Below are positions 32,954 through 42,222 of a stretch of 50,068 nucleotides of DNA, in pieces (within the stretch, counting starts at the first letter, position 1; every line of letters starts with the position of its first letter). Made by a program: the position numbers and the translations under genes. Below the pieces are notes generated by a model. The model searched no databases and was not told where the DNA came from. It saw nothing but the letters and a program-made list of their open reading frames with translations. Source of the DNA: Candidatus Poribacteria bacterium (GTDB lineage: Bacteria > Abyssobacteria > SURF-5); contig JACRIR010000239.1 of assembly GCA_016215705.1 (NCBI GenBank), forward strand, positions 1 to 50,068. The letters run 5' to 3'.

Positions 32954-33000
32954 GATGATCGGCAACCAACAAGCCAGAAATTTGCCGACACGGTTGATCA

Positions 33001-33465
33001 ATGAGGATCGAAAAGAACAGCGTCATCATAACGAGTTCTGAAGACCCGAGCAGCCCGGATGCTCTGGCACTCATGCGAGAGCTCGATGAGGAATTACTGA
33101 ATAGATATCCGGCGCAGAGCGTTCATGGAATGAAACCGTCTGAAGCCGATGTTTTCATAATAGCAAGATTTGATGGACTCGCCGTCGGATGCGGCGCTCT
33201 TCGGCGTGTGTCAAAAGAAATTGTCGAAATCAAGCGCATGTTTGTGAGACCCACTCATCGCGGCAGAGGCATTTCCAGACAAATCCTCAACAAACTGGAG
33301 TCAACCGCCGGCGCGTTCGGATACAAGAAAATATGGCTTGAAACCGGAGACGCTCAACCAGAGGCAATCCGCCTCTATGAATCATCGGGTTATTGTCGCA
33401 TTCCATGCTACGGCGAGTACGGCCATGATCCGCGAAGCGTTTGCTTTGGAAAACGATCCCAGTAA
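33001..33465 (+). CDS. GNAT-family N-acetyltransferase
   Basis: A 154-residue acetyl-CoA-dependent transferase. Motif A is visible as E-I-K-R-M-F-V-R-P-T-H-R-G-R-G-I-S-R-Q-I (about 75 to 95), with R-x-x-G-x-G/A-type acetyl-CoA contact, followed by L-E-T-G-D-A-Q-P-E-A-I-R-L-Y-E-S-S-G-Y (about 116 to 134). It resembles the small amino-acid or antibiotic acetylating GNATs of the YafP/PanZ type, but the substrate is unknown. No good ribosome site is visible before the ATG, and the gene lies 47 nt after the LURP-one gene, so translation may be coupled or the start slightly different. Confidence 0.85.
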   Translation: MRIEKNSVIITSSEDPSSPDALALMRELDEELLNRYPAQSVHGMKPSEADVFIIARFDGLAVGCGALRRVSKEIVEIKRMFVRPTHRGRGISRQILNKLESTAGAFGYKKIWLETGDAQPEAIRLYESSGYCRIPCYGEYGHDPRSVCFGKRSQ

Positions 33466-33620
33466 ACTATGCGGGGGGCAAAAGGAATCTGTTTCCAGCG
33501 TGTGATGGCTCGGATTTGTGACGGGAATCGAATCTCGATGTCAAGCTGGGAGGCTGGAGTGGAGCGTGACAGCAGAATGAAGGCGATTTCTTGCGAGAGA
33601 AGCGGCGCCTCAATGCAGCG

Positions 33621-36014
33621 TTACGTTTCCAGACCCATTTTCCTGAGCATTTCCGTGCATCGCGGATCGGAGCGAATGGGGTCAAACGTCGGTTCGACTT
33701 TAAGATAGCGAAGGAAGAAATCTCGCTTCTGGAAGGCCTTGGTTAACCACTCAAGAGCCGGCTCTTTCTCGCCGAGAACAATGTACAGCCTCGCTATTCC
33801 GGACGGCGGGACGTAGCCTTTTTTCGAGCGTTCGATCAGATCGTTCAGCGCTTTTTGAGCCTCGTCTTTCTTGCCGGCCTTTGCATAGCCGATTGCGAGC
33901 CATGTTTCCACAACGGGGTTCCACGTTTTGGCAAGGGCCTTTTCTTTCTGAAACTCGGCCAGGGCTTGCTCGTTTTTGGACTGCTGCAGATATACCAACC
34001 CTTGATCGAGATGGACATAAGCGAAGTTCGGGTCCATTTCCATCGTCTTCCGGATCGCTTGCAGAGCCTTCTCGTATTGTCCGGCGTAGTAGTATATGTG
34101 TCCCACCGTTCTGTTAGCGACAAGGGAAAGCGGGTCGAGCTCCTGCGCGAGGAGCACCTCTTTGACGGATTGGTCGAAACGGCCTACGAACAGAAGGTCA
34201 AACGCGTACCAGCGATGGGCCGCCGCATAACCCGGATTCAGTTCGATGGCCCGCAGACATTCGCTCTCGGCCCCCTTCCAGTCCCATTCGTAATTCATCT
34301 TGATCCACGCATGCGAAGCGTGAGCCTCAGCGAGGGTGTCGTCAAGTTCCAGCGCCTTTGTGACCGCCTGTTTCGCCCGCGTGTAGGCTTCCTGGGGCGA
34401 GAAGGCGCTATAGAGTGGAAGGTTCATGTACGAATCAGCGAGTCCGGCATAAGCCGGCGCATAGTCCGGCGCTTTTTCTATTGCCTGCTCGAAATACTCG
34501 ATTGCCTTCTTCAGTCCCTCTTCCGTCATCTTATTCCAGAAATAGCGGCCTTGCAGATACGAGTTGTAGGCGTCAAAACCTGTGCCCTGCTGTCTGGCTA
34601 GCCGCTCCCTTTCCTCGCCCAGCAGTTTGATCTGCAGGTTGTCCACTATTGCCACGGTGATTTCATCCTGGACGGCAAAGACGCCCGCCATGTCGCGGTC
34701 ATATCGTTCGGACCAGAGATGGTAACCATCGGCCACGCTTACAAGCTGTGCGGTTATCCGGAGCTTGTTGCCCGCTTTTCGCACACTGCCCTCGAGCACG
34801 GCGTCGACACCCAGTTTCTTGCCGATATCGCGCACGTCGATCATTTCTCCTTTGAAAGAGAAAGCCGAAGTCCGAGCGACGACCCGTAAGCCCTTGACCT
34901 GGCTGAGAGCATTGATTATTTCCTCCGCAAGGCCGTCACAGAAATATTCCTGGTCTTTTCCCGGGCTCATGTCTACGAAGGGCAGAACGACAATCGACGA
35001 TAAAGCTTTCCCCTGCGCCGGCGCAGTAAATAGGCGATAAGGTAACTTGGATTTGCGGCCTAACAAAACAACCGCGGTGAGAAGCCCCAGCACGACGGCG
35101 GCGATGACAACAGCTACGAATCTTGAGCGCTTCGACCCCGGCTTTGACATGACGACCGTTCCCGATTGCCTGCGCGCCCCGCTCTCGGTACGCGGTCTTG
35201 GGCGAATGGTTTGATAATTGCGGAGGTCATCGAGAAATTCTAAAACGCTTTCATATCTTTCTTCTCTGTCCTTTGCCAACGCTCTTGCTACGACCGCGCT
35301 TAGACCGGTCGGCACGTGAGGACTTATGTCGGCGATTTCAGCAGGCTCCTCATGAATGATCTTATGAATGAGCGAGGCGGGATTCGTCGCGATGAAGGGA
35401 GGTCTGCCCGTCAACGCTTCATACAACACTATTCCCAGCGACCATATGTCGGCGCGGTGATCGACGACTTCGCCGCGCGCCTGTTCGGGAGACATGTACT
35501 CGACGGTGCCCATGATCGTGTTCGCCGTGGTAAGCTGCGTGCGCCCCGGCAGTTTGGCCAGGCCGAAATCCATGATCTTTGCCTGGCCCTTTTCCGTCAC
35601 CATGATGTTGTCGCCTTTGATATCGCGATGGATGATCCCTTTATCGTGCGCAGCCTGAAGGCCTTCGGCAACCTGGGTGATGATGTCCAACGCCTTTTCA
35701 ATAGCGAGCGGGCCGCTTTCCAGCATCTCCTTCAGGGTCCGGCCCTCGACGTAGGCCATTGCGATAAAAGTCCGGCCCTCGCCTTCGTCGATCTCGTACG
35801 TCGTGCAGATGTTCGGATGGTCCAGCGCGGCGGCGGCCTGCGCTTCGTAAAGAAACCGTGTCTTCTCGTCGGGGTTTCCGAGGCTGCGGGGCGTGAAGAA
35901 CTTCAGCGCGACAGGGCGTTTCAGCTTGAGGTCTTCGGCCTTATATACGACGCCCATGCCGCCTTCGCCGATTTTCTCGATGACCTTGTAATGGGAAATC
36001 GTTTTGCCGATCAT
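33621..36014 (-). CDS. Ser/Thr protein kinase with TolB-like and TPR domains
   Basis: A 797-residue membrane kinase. Residues 8 to 265 are a Hanks-type kinase: G-E-G-G-M-G-V-V-Y (16 to 24), Lys38, H129-R-D131-I-K-G-D-N, D149-F-G and S-P-E-Q-A-R-G. One membrane segment lies at about 299 to 318. Residues 340 to 480 match the TolB-like/FlgO-like domain (V-L-P-F-V-D-M-S-P-G-K-D-Q-E-Y-F-C-D-G-L-A-E-E-I-I-N-A-L). About eight TPR repeats follow to residue 780. This is the common environmental kinase-TolB-TPR layout: a cytoplasmic kinase and an outside or periplasmic sensor-like region. The catalytic residues are intact. Targets unknown. Confidence 0.92.
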   Translation of the reverse strand: MIGKTISHYKVIEKIGEGGMGVVYKAEDLKLKRPVALKFFTPRSLGNPDEKTRFLYEAQAAAALDHPNICTTYEIDEGEGRTFIAMAYVEGRTLKEMLESGPLAIEKALDIITQVAEGLQAAHDKGIIHRDIKGDNIMVTEKGQAKIMDFGLAKLPGRTQLTTANTIMGTVEYMSPEQARGEVVDHRADIWSLGIVLYEALTGRPPFIATNPASLIHKIIHEEPAEIADISPHVPTGLSAVVARALAKDREERYESVLEFLDDLRNYQTIRPRPRTESGARRQSGTVVMSKPGSKRSRFVAVVIAAVVLGLLTAVVLLGRKSKLPYRLFTAPAQGKALSSIVVLPFVDMSPGKDQEYFCDGLAEEIINALSQVKGLRVVARTSAFSFKGEMIDVRDIGKKLGVDAVLEGSVRKAGNKLRITAQLVSVADGYHLWSERYDRDMAGVFAVQDEITVAIVDNLQIKLLGEERERLARQQGTGFDAYNSYLQGRYFWNKMTEEGLKKAIEYFEQAIEKAPDYAPAYAGLADSYMNLPLYSAFSPQEAYTRAKQAVTKALELDDTLAEAHASHAWIKMNYEWDWKGAESECLRAIELNPGYAAAHRWYAFDLLFVGRFDQSVKEVLLAQELDPLSLVANRTVGHIYYYAGQYEKALQAIRKTMEMDPNFAYVHLDQGLVYLQQSKNEQALAEFQKEKALAKTWNPVVETWLAIGYAKAGKKDEAQKALNDLIERSKKGYVPPSGIARLYIVLGEKEPALEWLTKAFQKRDFFLRYLKVEPTFDPIRSDPRCTEMLRKMGLET

Positions 36015-36114
36015 AGCCGTCGAAAGGTGAAGGAACCAGTGTTTGGACGTTGTTCAATATTTGTTTTGCCCACGGCTCGATGATATAACTCTTTAGATAA
36101 CAAAGTCAAGCTCC

Positions 36115-36684
36115 CTATTTGTTCCATTTGTCCGAATCCTTGTCATCGGTGTTCCATTTTTCCAGTCGTTGCGGACCGCCGACTTCGAGCGATTTCTCGA
36201 ACCGGACTCCTTTTCTGTGAATCTTGGGGATGAGCACAGCCTGGTAAGGATACGTTATGACCTGGGCATACATCATCCCCGGCGCCGGCGAGTGCTCTAT
36301 CGCTTTGACCACAACGGCTTGCTCATACTCGCGCGCTGCAACTATCTCGACGGTATATCCCGTATTCGGCCTCTGACCCAGGAACACAGTGAGGAGACTT
36401 GCGTTCTGGAAATCGATGCGCGGTATCGGTTTCAGGCCGTGTTTTGAACAGAAAGCGCGCCAGTCCTTCGACTTTCTGAAGACATATTGGCCGGCGGGCA
36501 CATTGGAAACGCTGACACCTGTGAGCCGGACCGGAGTAAGCGTGAGTTCGATGCCCTCCTTTCCGATTGCCTGCGCGTTTTTCGTTGTGCCGCAGGCCGA
36601 ACCCAAACATATTGAAAGAAGCATAGCCACTGCGCAACCAAGAGCAAGCAATCTCATGCGAGCGACATTAGCATATGTTCCCAT
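36115..36684 (-). CDS. PrcB-like lipoprotein
   Basis: A 189-residue predicted lipoprotein. After M-G-T-Y-A-N-V-A-R a hydrophobic stretch ends in L-G-S-A-C, a lipobox. The mature part has Y-V-F-R-K-S-K-D-W near 70 and F-L-G-Q-R-P-N-T-G-Y-T-V-E-I near 102 to 115, the signature I associate with the PrcB domain. That domain was named from a protease-complex subunit of spirochaetes. No PrcA-like protease lies nearby. The ATG at 36684 has GAGGAGG seven nt upstream. It overlaps the GT87 gene by 17 nt, so the pair is translationally coupled. Confidence 0.75.
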   Translation of the reverse strand: MGTYANVARMRLLALGCAVAMLLSICLGSACGTTKNAQAIGKEGIELTLTPVRLTGVSVSNVPAGQYVFRKSKDWRAFCSKHGLKPIPRIDFQNASLLTVFLGQRPNTGYTVEIVAAREYEQAVVVKAIEHSPAPGMMYAQVITYPYQAVLIPKIHRKGVRFEKSLEVGGPQRLEKWNTDDKDSDKWNK

Positions 36685-37972
36685 TCTCGACCTCCTCTTT
36701 TCGCAAAGTGGTTCTCTCTTTGAAAAGAAGCACATTGAGCACAGACCACATTATCATGGCAGTAATGAAGATTGTGCCGATTCCGCTCAAGAGATTGGAG
36801 AGGGTCCGCCCGCAAATTTCCGGGGCAGCGCCTGTTCCAAGGATAAGGGCGGCGATGATTGCCGCCTTCAAGAGCTTTTTTGAACCGTTGTCCAGCCGGC
36901 CTTCCAGCAAGTGATGAACCATCACGATCGACGGGAATATCATAGACACGTAATGCGCCTTTCGGCTATATGGCGAAATCATCGTCATCGTGAGAAGCAC
37001 GAGCGCGAATTCAATCGGCGCCGTTGTCTGCGCCGACACCGGCGAACTGCGGAAATTCCACGCCATGAGAGCGAGCATCAAACCCGAGATGCCCCGGGAG
37101 AGCAGTTCTACCGTTTCAGGCGCGAGGTTCAAGACATTTATGTACGTCGGGTTCGCGCCTGCCTCGATTGAGCTTGGTGTGAGCAGGCGCATGAGGAACG
37201 TGCGCAGGGTCTGACCGGGAACGTAAGCGCCGGTGGCCTTCGGGCCCATCGCGACGGCCATGGGCCTTGTCACGTTCCACCAGTGGGCCAGATCATGCAA
37301 TGCCTTCGAATAGCCCATCAACAGCACGGGCAGCGCCACCGAAAATAGAAAGCAGCCGAGCACGATGCCGGTCGCCATTCTCCACTGTTTCTTGTAGAGA
37401 AAAAAGGGGATAAAGAGCGCCGGAGTAACTTTCGCCGAGACGGCAACGGCCAACACGATGCCCCCGACTAGAGGAAGACCCTTTTTATAAAGCGCCAATC
37501 CCGCGAGCGTGAAGAATAAGACCACAAGATTCGATTGTCCGAGGGTCATGTTGCTTGCGATCGGCCTGAGCGCGATGACAAGCGGCAACAACCACATCAG
37601 GACGTGGATTCCGCGCAAGCGCTCTCGCACGAGGTAGATGGATAGCAAGAATGACCCGACAAGCAGTCCGAGATTGAAGAAGTACCAAACAACACAGAAG
37701 CCGGCCAAACTAAGGAACGAAAAAGGCGCCATGAAGACTGCGAAAAAAGGAGGATTGAAAAAGGCCCGCCATTCTTGCGGACCATACAGGTTTCCCCCTT
37801 CCACGATTGCCTTTCCGGCATTGTAGAAAATATACGAGTCGGTTATATGCATTCCGTGCCGAATGCATCTGAAGCTGAACATAGCCAGAATTGCGATGCC
37901 TGCCACAATGGCGGCGGCTCGCACGCGCTTCTTTCCGGCCATAACAGCCAGCCAGTCTGCGAACTTCTCCAT
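36668..37972 (-). CDS. GT87-family (DUF2029) polyprenyl-linked mannosyltransferase-like protein
   Basis: A 434-residue integral membrane protein with about ten segments. The first periplasmic loop has a D-S-Y-I-F-Y-N-A-G-K motif near 48 and F-N-P-P-F-F near 76, typical of the GT87/DUF2029 family. These enzymes transfer mannose or another sugar from polyprenyl phosphate, as in actinobacterial PimE. Further marks: L-G-Q-S-N-L-V-V-L near 145 and A-K-V-T-P-A-L-F near 180. The ATG at 37972 follows TTGGGAGGCCTC. It starts 37 nt past the stop of the sulfatase-like gene upstream, and may share its operon. Confidence 0.8.
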   Translation of the reverse strand: MEKFADWLAVMAGKKRVRAAAIVAGIAILAMFSFRCIRHGMHITDSYIFYNAGKAIVEGGNLYGPQEWRAFFNPPFFAVFMAPFSFLSLAGFCVVWYFFNLGLLVGSFLLSIYLVRERLRGIHVLMWLLPLVIALRPIASNMTLGQSNLVVLFFTLAGLALYKKGLPLVGGIVLAVAVSAKVTPALFIPFFLYKKQWRMATGIVLGCFLFSVALPVLLMGYSKALHDLAHWWNVTRPMAVAMGPKATGAYVPGQTLRTFLMRLLTPSSIEAGANPTYINVLNLAPETVELLSRGISGLMLALMAWNFRSSPVSAQTTAPIEFALVLLTMTMISPYSRKAHYVSMIFPSIVMVHHLLEGRLDNGSKKLLKAAIIAALILGTGAAPEICGRTLSNLLSGIGTIFITAMIMWSVLNVLLFKERTTLRKEEVENGNIC

Positions 37973-38009
37973 GAGGCCTCCGAGATTCTCCAAATGCGCG
38001 ATACATATC

Positions 38010-39473
38010 CTACATGTAACCGAGGCTCTTGAGCGCCTTCTTGGCTTCCTCATCGAGGTTTTCGGGGATAAGCGGGATGCCGGAAGCGGTCGTGTTGATG
38101 ACGGTGTCGAGCCTCTTCTTCAAATCCATCTGAAGCGGCTTGTACTTTCCGGCAAAGAGGTCCTTGTCCTTTTTCTCCGTTTCAACGAGGTTGTTCATCT
38201 CCGCCGGATCAGCAAGCAAATCATAGAGATCGTAGCCATTCCGCGCAGGGGCATAGATCAATTTATATTGTTCTGTCTTCAGCGACCTCAACTCATTGCC
38301 GCCTACGCGCGGCGGCAAGAGAGTTTCGGCGTACGAGTCGGGCGGCGCAGCGCTATCAACTCCGAAAGCCAGCGGGACAAGGCTCTTGCCGTGCAGCTTG
38401 ATCGCAGGCTGGACGCCGAGAAGATCGTAGACGGTGGGCGCAATATCTATTGTCCTCACGAGGTTGTCGATTACGACGCCGCCGGGTCCGTCATACGGCA
38501 AGCGAACAATGAGAGGAACCCGAAGCAGCGTCTCATAGAGCTTTCCACCGTGTTCGAAGTAATAGTCATGCTCGCCCAGGCCCTCTCCGTGGTCCGCCAC
38601 GGCAATAATGAGCGTGGACCCGGTCAGCCCCCATTGCTCGATTTTTCTTAAGAGATTCCCCACCCACACGTCCATCAGTGAAACTTCCGCATCGTACAGC
38701 TTAATCGCGCGGCTCGTTTCCTCGAGGGAAAAACTTCCTTCCTTTTGGCTGGTCGGCGCTTTGCCGGTGACGGAAGAAAGGTCGCCGTTGTACTCATAAT
38801 ATGGGGAGTGCGGGTCGAAGTAGTGCACCCATAGAAAGAACTTTTGGTCCTTGTTTTTCTCAAGCCACTCAAGCGCAGCCTTTGTGACTTCGTCGGCTCT
38901 GCGTTCGTAACCGTTGTGCGCGCCCGGGTACAGGTTGGAAGGCACGTCCCATTCAATTCCCTTCAGGATGGATTTCGAGAAATCGTCGTCATAAACGTCG
39001 AAGTGGCGGCCGAGGCCAAACTTCTTTTCCAGGACATAAGCGCTCACAAAGGCGCCTGTCCGATAGCCGCCGGCTTTGAGCGCGCCGGTGATAGTCGGAA
39101 CATTTTCTCTCAGCACATACAGTCCGTTATCACGGACACCGTGGAAGGTGGGATACAGACCAGTCAGGATTGACGTGTGCGATGCAAGCGTGATCGGCGC
39201 GCAGGTATTCGCATTGGAGAAGCCGATGCCGTCCCGAAAGAGCGTGTCCAGATTCGGAGTTCGGGTGCTCTTGCTTCCATAGCAACCCAACCTGTCTTGT
39301 CGCAGCGTATCCAATGTGATCAACACTATGTTGGGTCTGTTTTCCCGCGTTTGCTTGAGATATGCCTCCATCTTCCCGGTCTTGAATCGGCCGGACTTGA
39401 AAAAGAGCACTGCGCCGGAAAGCAGCAGGATGATAATGAGAAGGGCGGCGAGAAGTATCTTCTTTCTGAGCAA
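38010..39473 (-). CDS. Sulfatase-like hydrolase/transferase, membrane-anchored
   Basis: A 487-residue alkaline-phosphatase-superfamily protein with an N-terminal membrane anchor (L-L-A-A-L-L-I-I-I-L-L-L, about 7 to 18). Metal-site motifs: V-L-I-T-L-D-T-L-R-Q-D-R-L-G-C-Y-G (50 to 65), A-D-H-G-E-G-L-G-E-H (near 290) and H-G-K-S-L-V-P-L. The nucleophile region reads C91-A-P-I-T-L-A-S-H. A sulfatase needs C/S-x-P-x-R for formylglycine; Cys91 and Pro93 are there but the Arg is Thr95. It may therefore be a phosphohydrolase or a transferase using Thr95, not a sulfatase. The C-terminal L-K-S-L-G-Y-M is common in this group. GT87 and PrcB genes follow. Confidence 0.83.
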   Translation of the reverse strand: MLRKKILLAALLIIILLLSGAVLFFKSGRFKTGKMEAYLKQTRENRPNIVLITLDTLRQDRLGCYGSKSTRTPNLDTLFRDGIGFSNANTCAPITLASHTSILTGLYPTFHGVRDNGLYVLRENVPTITGALKAGGYRTGAFVSAYVLEKKFGLGRHFDVYDDDFSKSILKGIEWDVPSNLYPGAHNGYERRADEVTKAALEWLEKNKDQKFFLWVHYFDPHSPYYEYNGDLSSVTGKAPTSQKEGSFSLEETSRAIKLYDAEVSLMDVWVGNLLRKIEQWGLTGSTLIIAVADHGEGLGEHDYYFEHGGKLYETLLRVPLIVRLPYDGPGGVVIDNLVRTIDIAPTVYDLLGVQPAIKLHGKSLVPLAFGVDSAAPPDSYAETLLPPRVGGNELRSLKTEQYKLIYAPARNGYDLYDLLADPAEMNNLVETEKKDKDLFAGKYKPLQMDLKKRLDTVINTTASGIPLIPENLDEEAKKALKSLGYM

Positions 39474-39520
39474 CGTGAAAAGTCTCCTTGTCAGGTTCTG
39501 TTCGTGATTCCGGATCCCTT

Positions 39521-39555
39521 GTTTCTCTTTTCGTTCTTTGCGCCTTTGCGGTTTG
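39521..39555. repeat. Dispersed GCGCCTTTGCGG spacer repeat
   Basis: GTTTCTCTTTTCG, then TTCTTTGCGCC and TTTGCGG, ending just before the AbfD stop codon. It matches the copies at 5764 and 25488. Confidence 0.6.
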
Positions 39556-39561
39556 CTTCTT

Positions 39562-40998
39562 TTACTTGATTCCGCAGAGCGTCCTGGCGAACTCTTTTTT
39601 CTGCTCGAGGTTGCCCTGGCGGTAGATCATGACCCGCTGCGCCTGCGGCGAGCCTGCGCCATGCATCGACTCGACGAGGGCGGTCCCGGCGGTCATGTTT
39701 TCGATTAGTCTTAAGACCCGGATGCGGTCCTCGGCTGAGGCAGTATCCGTAGCCTTGTAGTGCTTGTGCAGCATTTCACCGATTTCCTCGTTCCGGAAGT
39801 CTTTCTCGCTCGGCAGCGTCGCTATCACGCCGCCGGCAATATCATGGGAGAGGCGGGATATTTCGTAGATATATCGCGTCACATTGTGTTTGCACACGTT
39901 AGCCAGCAGAGGGTCAACTATATATGCGCCGGACTTTGTTTTCTTTCCCTCGGACGAGCAGGCGATCGAGCAACAGTAGAGCGTTTCGGTGAGGTGCATC
40001 ATCTCGGTCAGCTTGTCGCGCACATGCGACGCGCTTGCGCATCCGTTGAGCTCAGCCGCGAGAGCCGTTGCGCCCGTAATGACGTCGCTCACGCCGCCCT
40101 TGCAGCCGCCGTAGTTCTGGCGGTGGAGCGACGCGAATCGCTCGACCAGCATGCCGGAAAACTCATACTCGCCGCACATGAACACGCGCTCCCACGGAAC
40201 GAAGACATCCTCGAGGATAATGATGGCTTCTCCGCCGACCAGTCCGAACGCGGGATTGCCTGAGTCGATTTTCTCGCCGAGGAACTTGCGGTAATCGTTC
40301 GACTGCCTGCCGAAGACCATGGTCACGCCGGGCGCATCCGCCGGGACCGCGCATGCGACCGCGAAATCCTTGTCGGCCTCGCGTAATGCTGTTGTCGGCA
40401 TGAGCAGGATTTCATGCGAGTTGACCGCGCCGGTCTGGTGCTGTTTCGAGCCTCGTATGACAATGCCGTCCTTACGCCTCTCGGTGACATGCACAAACAC
40501 GTCGGGGTCGGGCTGTTGGCTCGGTGGAAGTGAGCGGTCGCCTTTCGAGTCGGTCATCGCGCCGCAGATCATAAGGTCTTTTTCCTGCATGTCTTTCAAA
40601 TATGCGGCCAGTCTCTGGTGATACTCTGTGCTTTTTGCAGCATCAATCTCGTAGGTGGTGGAATAGACCGCGTTGATGCCGTCGAGACCGACGCACCGTT
40701 GGAAACATGAGCCCGTGCGTTGCGCCAGGAACCGGAGCATTTTCACCTTCGTCACAAGGTCTTCGGCGCTCTGGTGAATGTGGAGGAACCGATTGACCGT
40801 CTTGCCCGTAAGGTGTGATCGGGCAGTCAGGAGCGCCGCGCCCTCCTCGGTGTGAACGAGGCCATAGGTCATCGCGGCGCAGCGCACGTGCGGCGCAGTA
40901 GCCGGATGCTTGACGACGTCCTCAACCCTTTCTCCGAACGCAAAGACCCTCGTTTTCCGTTCGCGAAGGCTTTCTATGTATTGTCTTGCGGTCATCAT
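39562..40998 (-). CDS. abfD: 4-hydroxybutyryl-CoA dehydratase / vinylacetyl-CoA isomerase
   Basis: A 478-residue flavoprotein of the HpaB/AbfD family. The ligands of the [4Fe-4S] cluster are all present: C98-F-Q-R-C102 and H292-R-Q-N-Y-G-G-C299-K-G. That is the pattern of Clostridium AbfD (Cys99, Cys103, His292, Cys299), so it is a dehydratase rather than a plain monooxygenase. It converts 4-hydroxybutyryl-CoA to crotonyl-CoA in 4-aminobutyrate or succinate fermentation and in some CO2-fixation cycles. It is oxygen-sensitive, which supports anaerobic life. AGGAG precedes the first of two ATG codons (40998, 40995). No other gene of the pathway is in the window. Confidence 0.9.
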   Translation of the reverse strand: MMTARQYIESLRERKTRVFAFGERVEDVVKHPATAPHVRCAAMTYGLVHTEEGAALLTARSHLTGKTVNRFLHIHQSAEDLVTKVKMLRFLAQRTGSCFQRCVGLDGINAVYSTTYEIDAAKSTEYHQRLAAYLKDMQEKDLMICGAMTDSKGDRSLPPSQQPDPDVFVHVTERRKDGIVIRGSKQHQTGAVNSHEILLMPTTALREADKDFAVACAVPADAPGVTMVFGRQSNDYRKFLGEKIDSGNPAFGLVGGEAIIILEDVFVPWERVFMCGEYEFSGMLVERFASLHRQNYGGCKGGVSDVITGATALAAELNGCASASHVRDKLTEMMHLTETLYCCSIACSSEGKKTKSGAYIVDPLLANVCKHNVTRYIYEISRLSHDIAGGVIATLPSEKDFRNEEIGEMLHKHYKATDTASAEDRIRVLRLIENMTAGTALVESMHGAGSPQAQRVMIYRQGNLEQKKEFARTLCGIK

Positions 40999-41913
40999 AA
41001 CGGTTTGCTCCTTTCAGAATAAACAAGGGTATGATATCACACCGCTATAGAAAGGGGAAAGACGAAAGGGGACAAAACAGAAGAAGAAGAGGGAACACGA
41101 ATGGCGCGAATCGCGCAAGGCGCGGCGCGAATGATACGAATGATCGGATTTTGGATTGAAACAGAAACATAAAACTGAACGGGAATCCCGCGAGGCGCGG
41201 GACTTCCCCCGCCGAGGCGGGGTCAGCCATGCCGATGAACACCGATGGACGCCGATAGAATCCAAGGAGAAACGAGGAAAGAGAGAAAGGGCGAAAGGGA
41301 GCCGACAGCCAATGATGAGTGATGAACGATGAATGAGGAACGCGAAGAATATTGGCGAAACAGATGGTGGCGCAGGCTTGTGACGTTCATGACGAGTCGC
41401 TCCTTCTTTTTCTCCATCCCTCTTTTAACCTCATTATCCCAGCGGCAGCTCTCACGTCCTGATGTCTATGGTCCGTGCTGGGGGAAAGCCGAGCAACGAA
41501 CTTTTTGTTAACTTTTAGGGCGAATGATGGATCACTAATCGCATGGATTACGAATGGCACTAATCTGCAATCACGAATGTCGCGAATGAACAGCGAATGG
41601 GAAAGAAGAGACCAGGATCACGAATGGAACGAATGGGGCGAACTACACGAATTCAGTCCGGCGATGGTTGTGTGACCCGCCGGCGGGTAGCCGTGCTTGC
41701 GGAATGGTCACATTGACGTCGTTGGCCCGTTTGAGTATGATAGTACGAAATATATCCCTATGGAGGAATCTGGAGAGATTACAGTCTTCGCGATGGAGGC
41801 CAGATGCAGGGTGTCTCTCTCCTCCTTTTGGGCAATGCGGCCATTCTTTGGCCTGATATGATATTATAGAAACAAGTTGGCGCGTACGTTGGAATGCTGG
41901 AAGGTTGATTGTT
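40999..41913. other. 900-bp gene-free region of dispersed repeats
   Basis: No gene is credible on either strand. It holds a GGGGAAAGACGAAAGGGG spacer (41049), repeated CACGAATGGCGCGAAT-type units (41097 to 41150 and 41560 to 41655), a CCGATGAACACCGATGGACG unit (41228 to 41260), a CCCGCGAGGCGCGGG / CCCCGCCGAGGCGGGG pair (41187 to 41222) and the second 24-nt repeat. It borders the toxin-antitoxin and TcmP modules. Confidence 0.65.
41489..41512 (+). repeat. 24-nt exact direct repeat, copy B
   Basis: Identical to 3593 to 3616 and in the same orientation. It lies about 400 nt before the MntA-like gene. Confidence 0.8.
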
Positions 41914-42222
41914 GTGAATCGAATAATCGAGGATAAACGTGAAGATCTGGCGCTTCTTTGCGCGCAGCGCCGTGTTCGCCGGCTGGAGCTATTTGGCTCC
42001 GCCCTTCGAGATGATTTTGACCCACAAACGAGCGATCTCGACTTTCTCGTGGAATTTGAAAACCTGGCGCAAGGGCAGTACGCTGACAACTATTTTGGAT
42101 TGCTGGAAGATCTGGAGCGACTATTCGGTTGCCCGGTTGATTTAGTGATGACTTCTGCGATCAAGAATCCCTACTTTCTGAAGAAAATCCATGCCTCCAG
42201 AGTTACCCTTTATGCGGCTTGA
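41914..42222 (+). CDS. mntA: MntA-like minimal nucleotidyltransferase (antitoxin of a HepT/MntA pair)
   Basis: A 102-residue MNT-fold protein. The catalytic loop is F-G28[13 protein letters not shown]41-L-D43-F-L-V-E-F, with a third Asp in P-V-D-L-V. This is the G-S..x9-12..D-x-D pattern of MntA, the antitoxin that AMPylates its HEPN toxin partner. The start is taken as GTG at 41914, with GGAAGG nine nt upstream; TTG at 41905 abuts that site and is less likely. It overlaps the HEPN gene, the usual arrangement. Confidence 0.85.
   Translation: MNRIIEDKREDLALLCAQRRVRRLELFGSALRDDFDPQTSDLDFLVEFENLAQGQYADNYFGLLEDLERLFGCPVDLVMTSAIKNPYFLKKIHASRVTLYAA

Noticed and set aside
3593-41512. 38-kb integrative element bounded by the 24-nt repeats
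   Set aside because: The interval contains tyrS, HU, trxA and other chromosomal genes and no integrase, so an element of this extent is unlikely.
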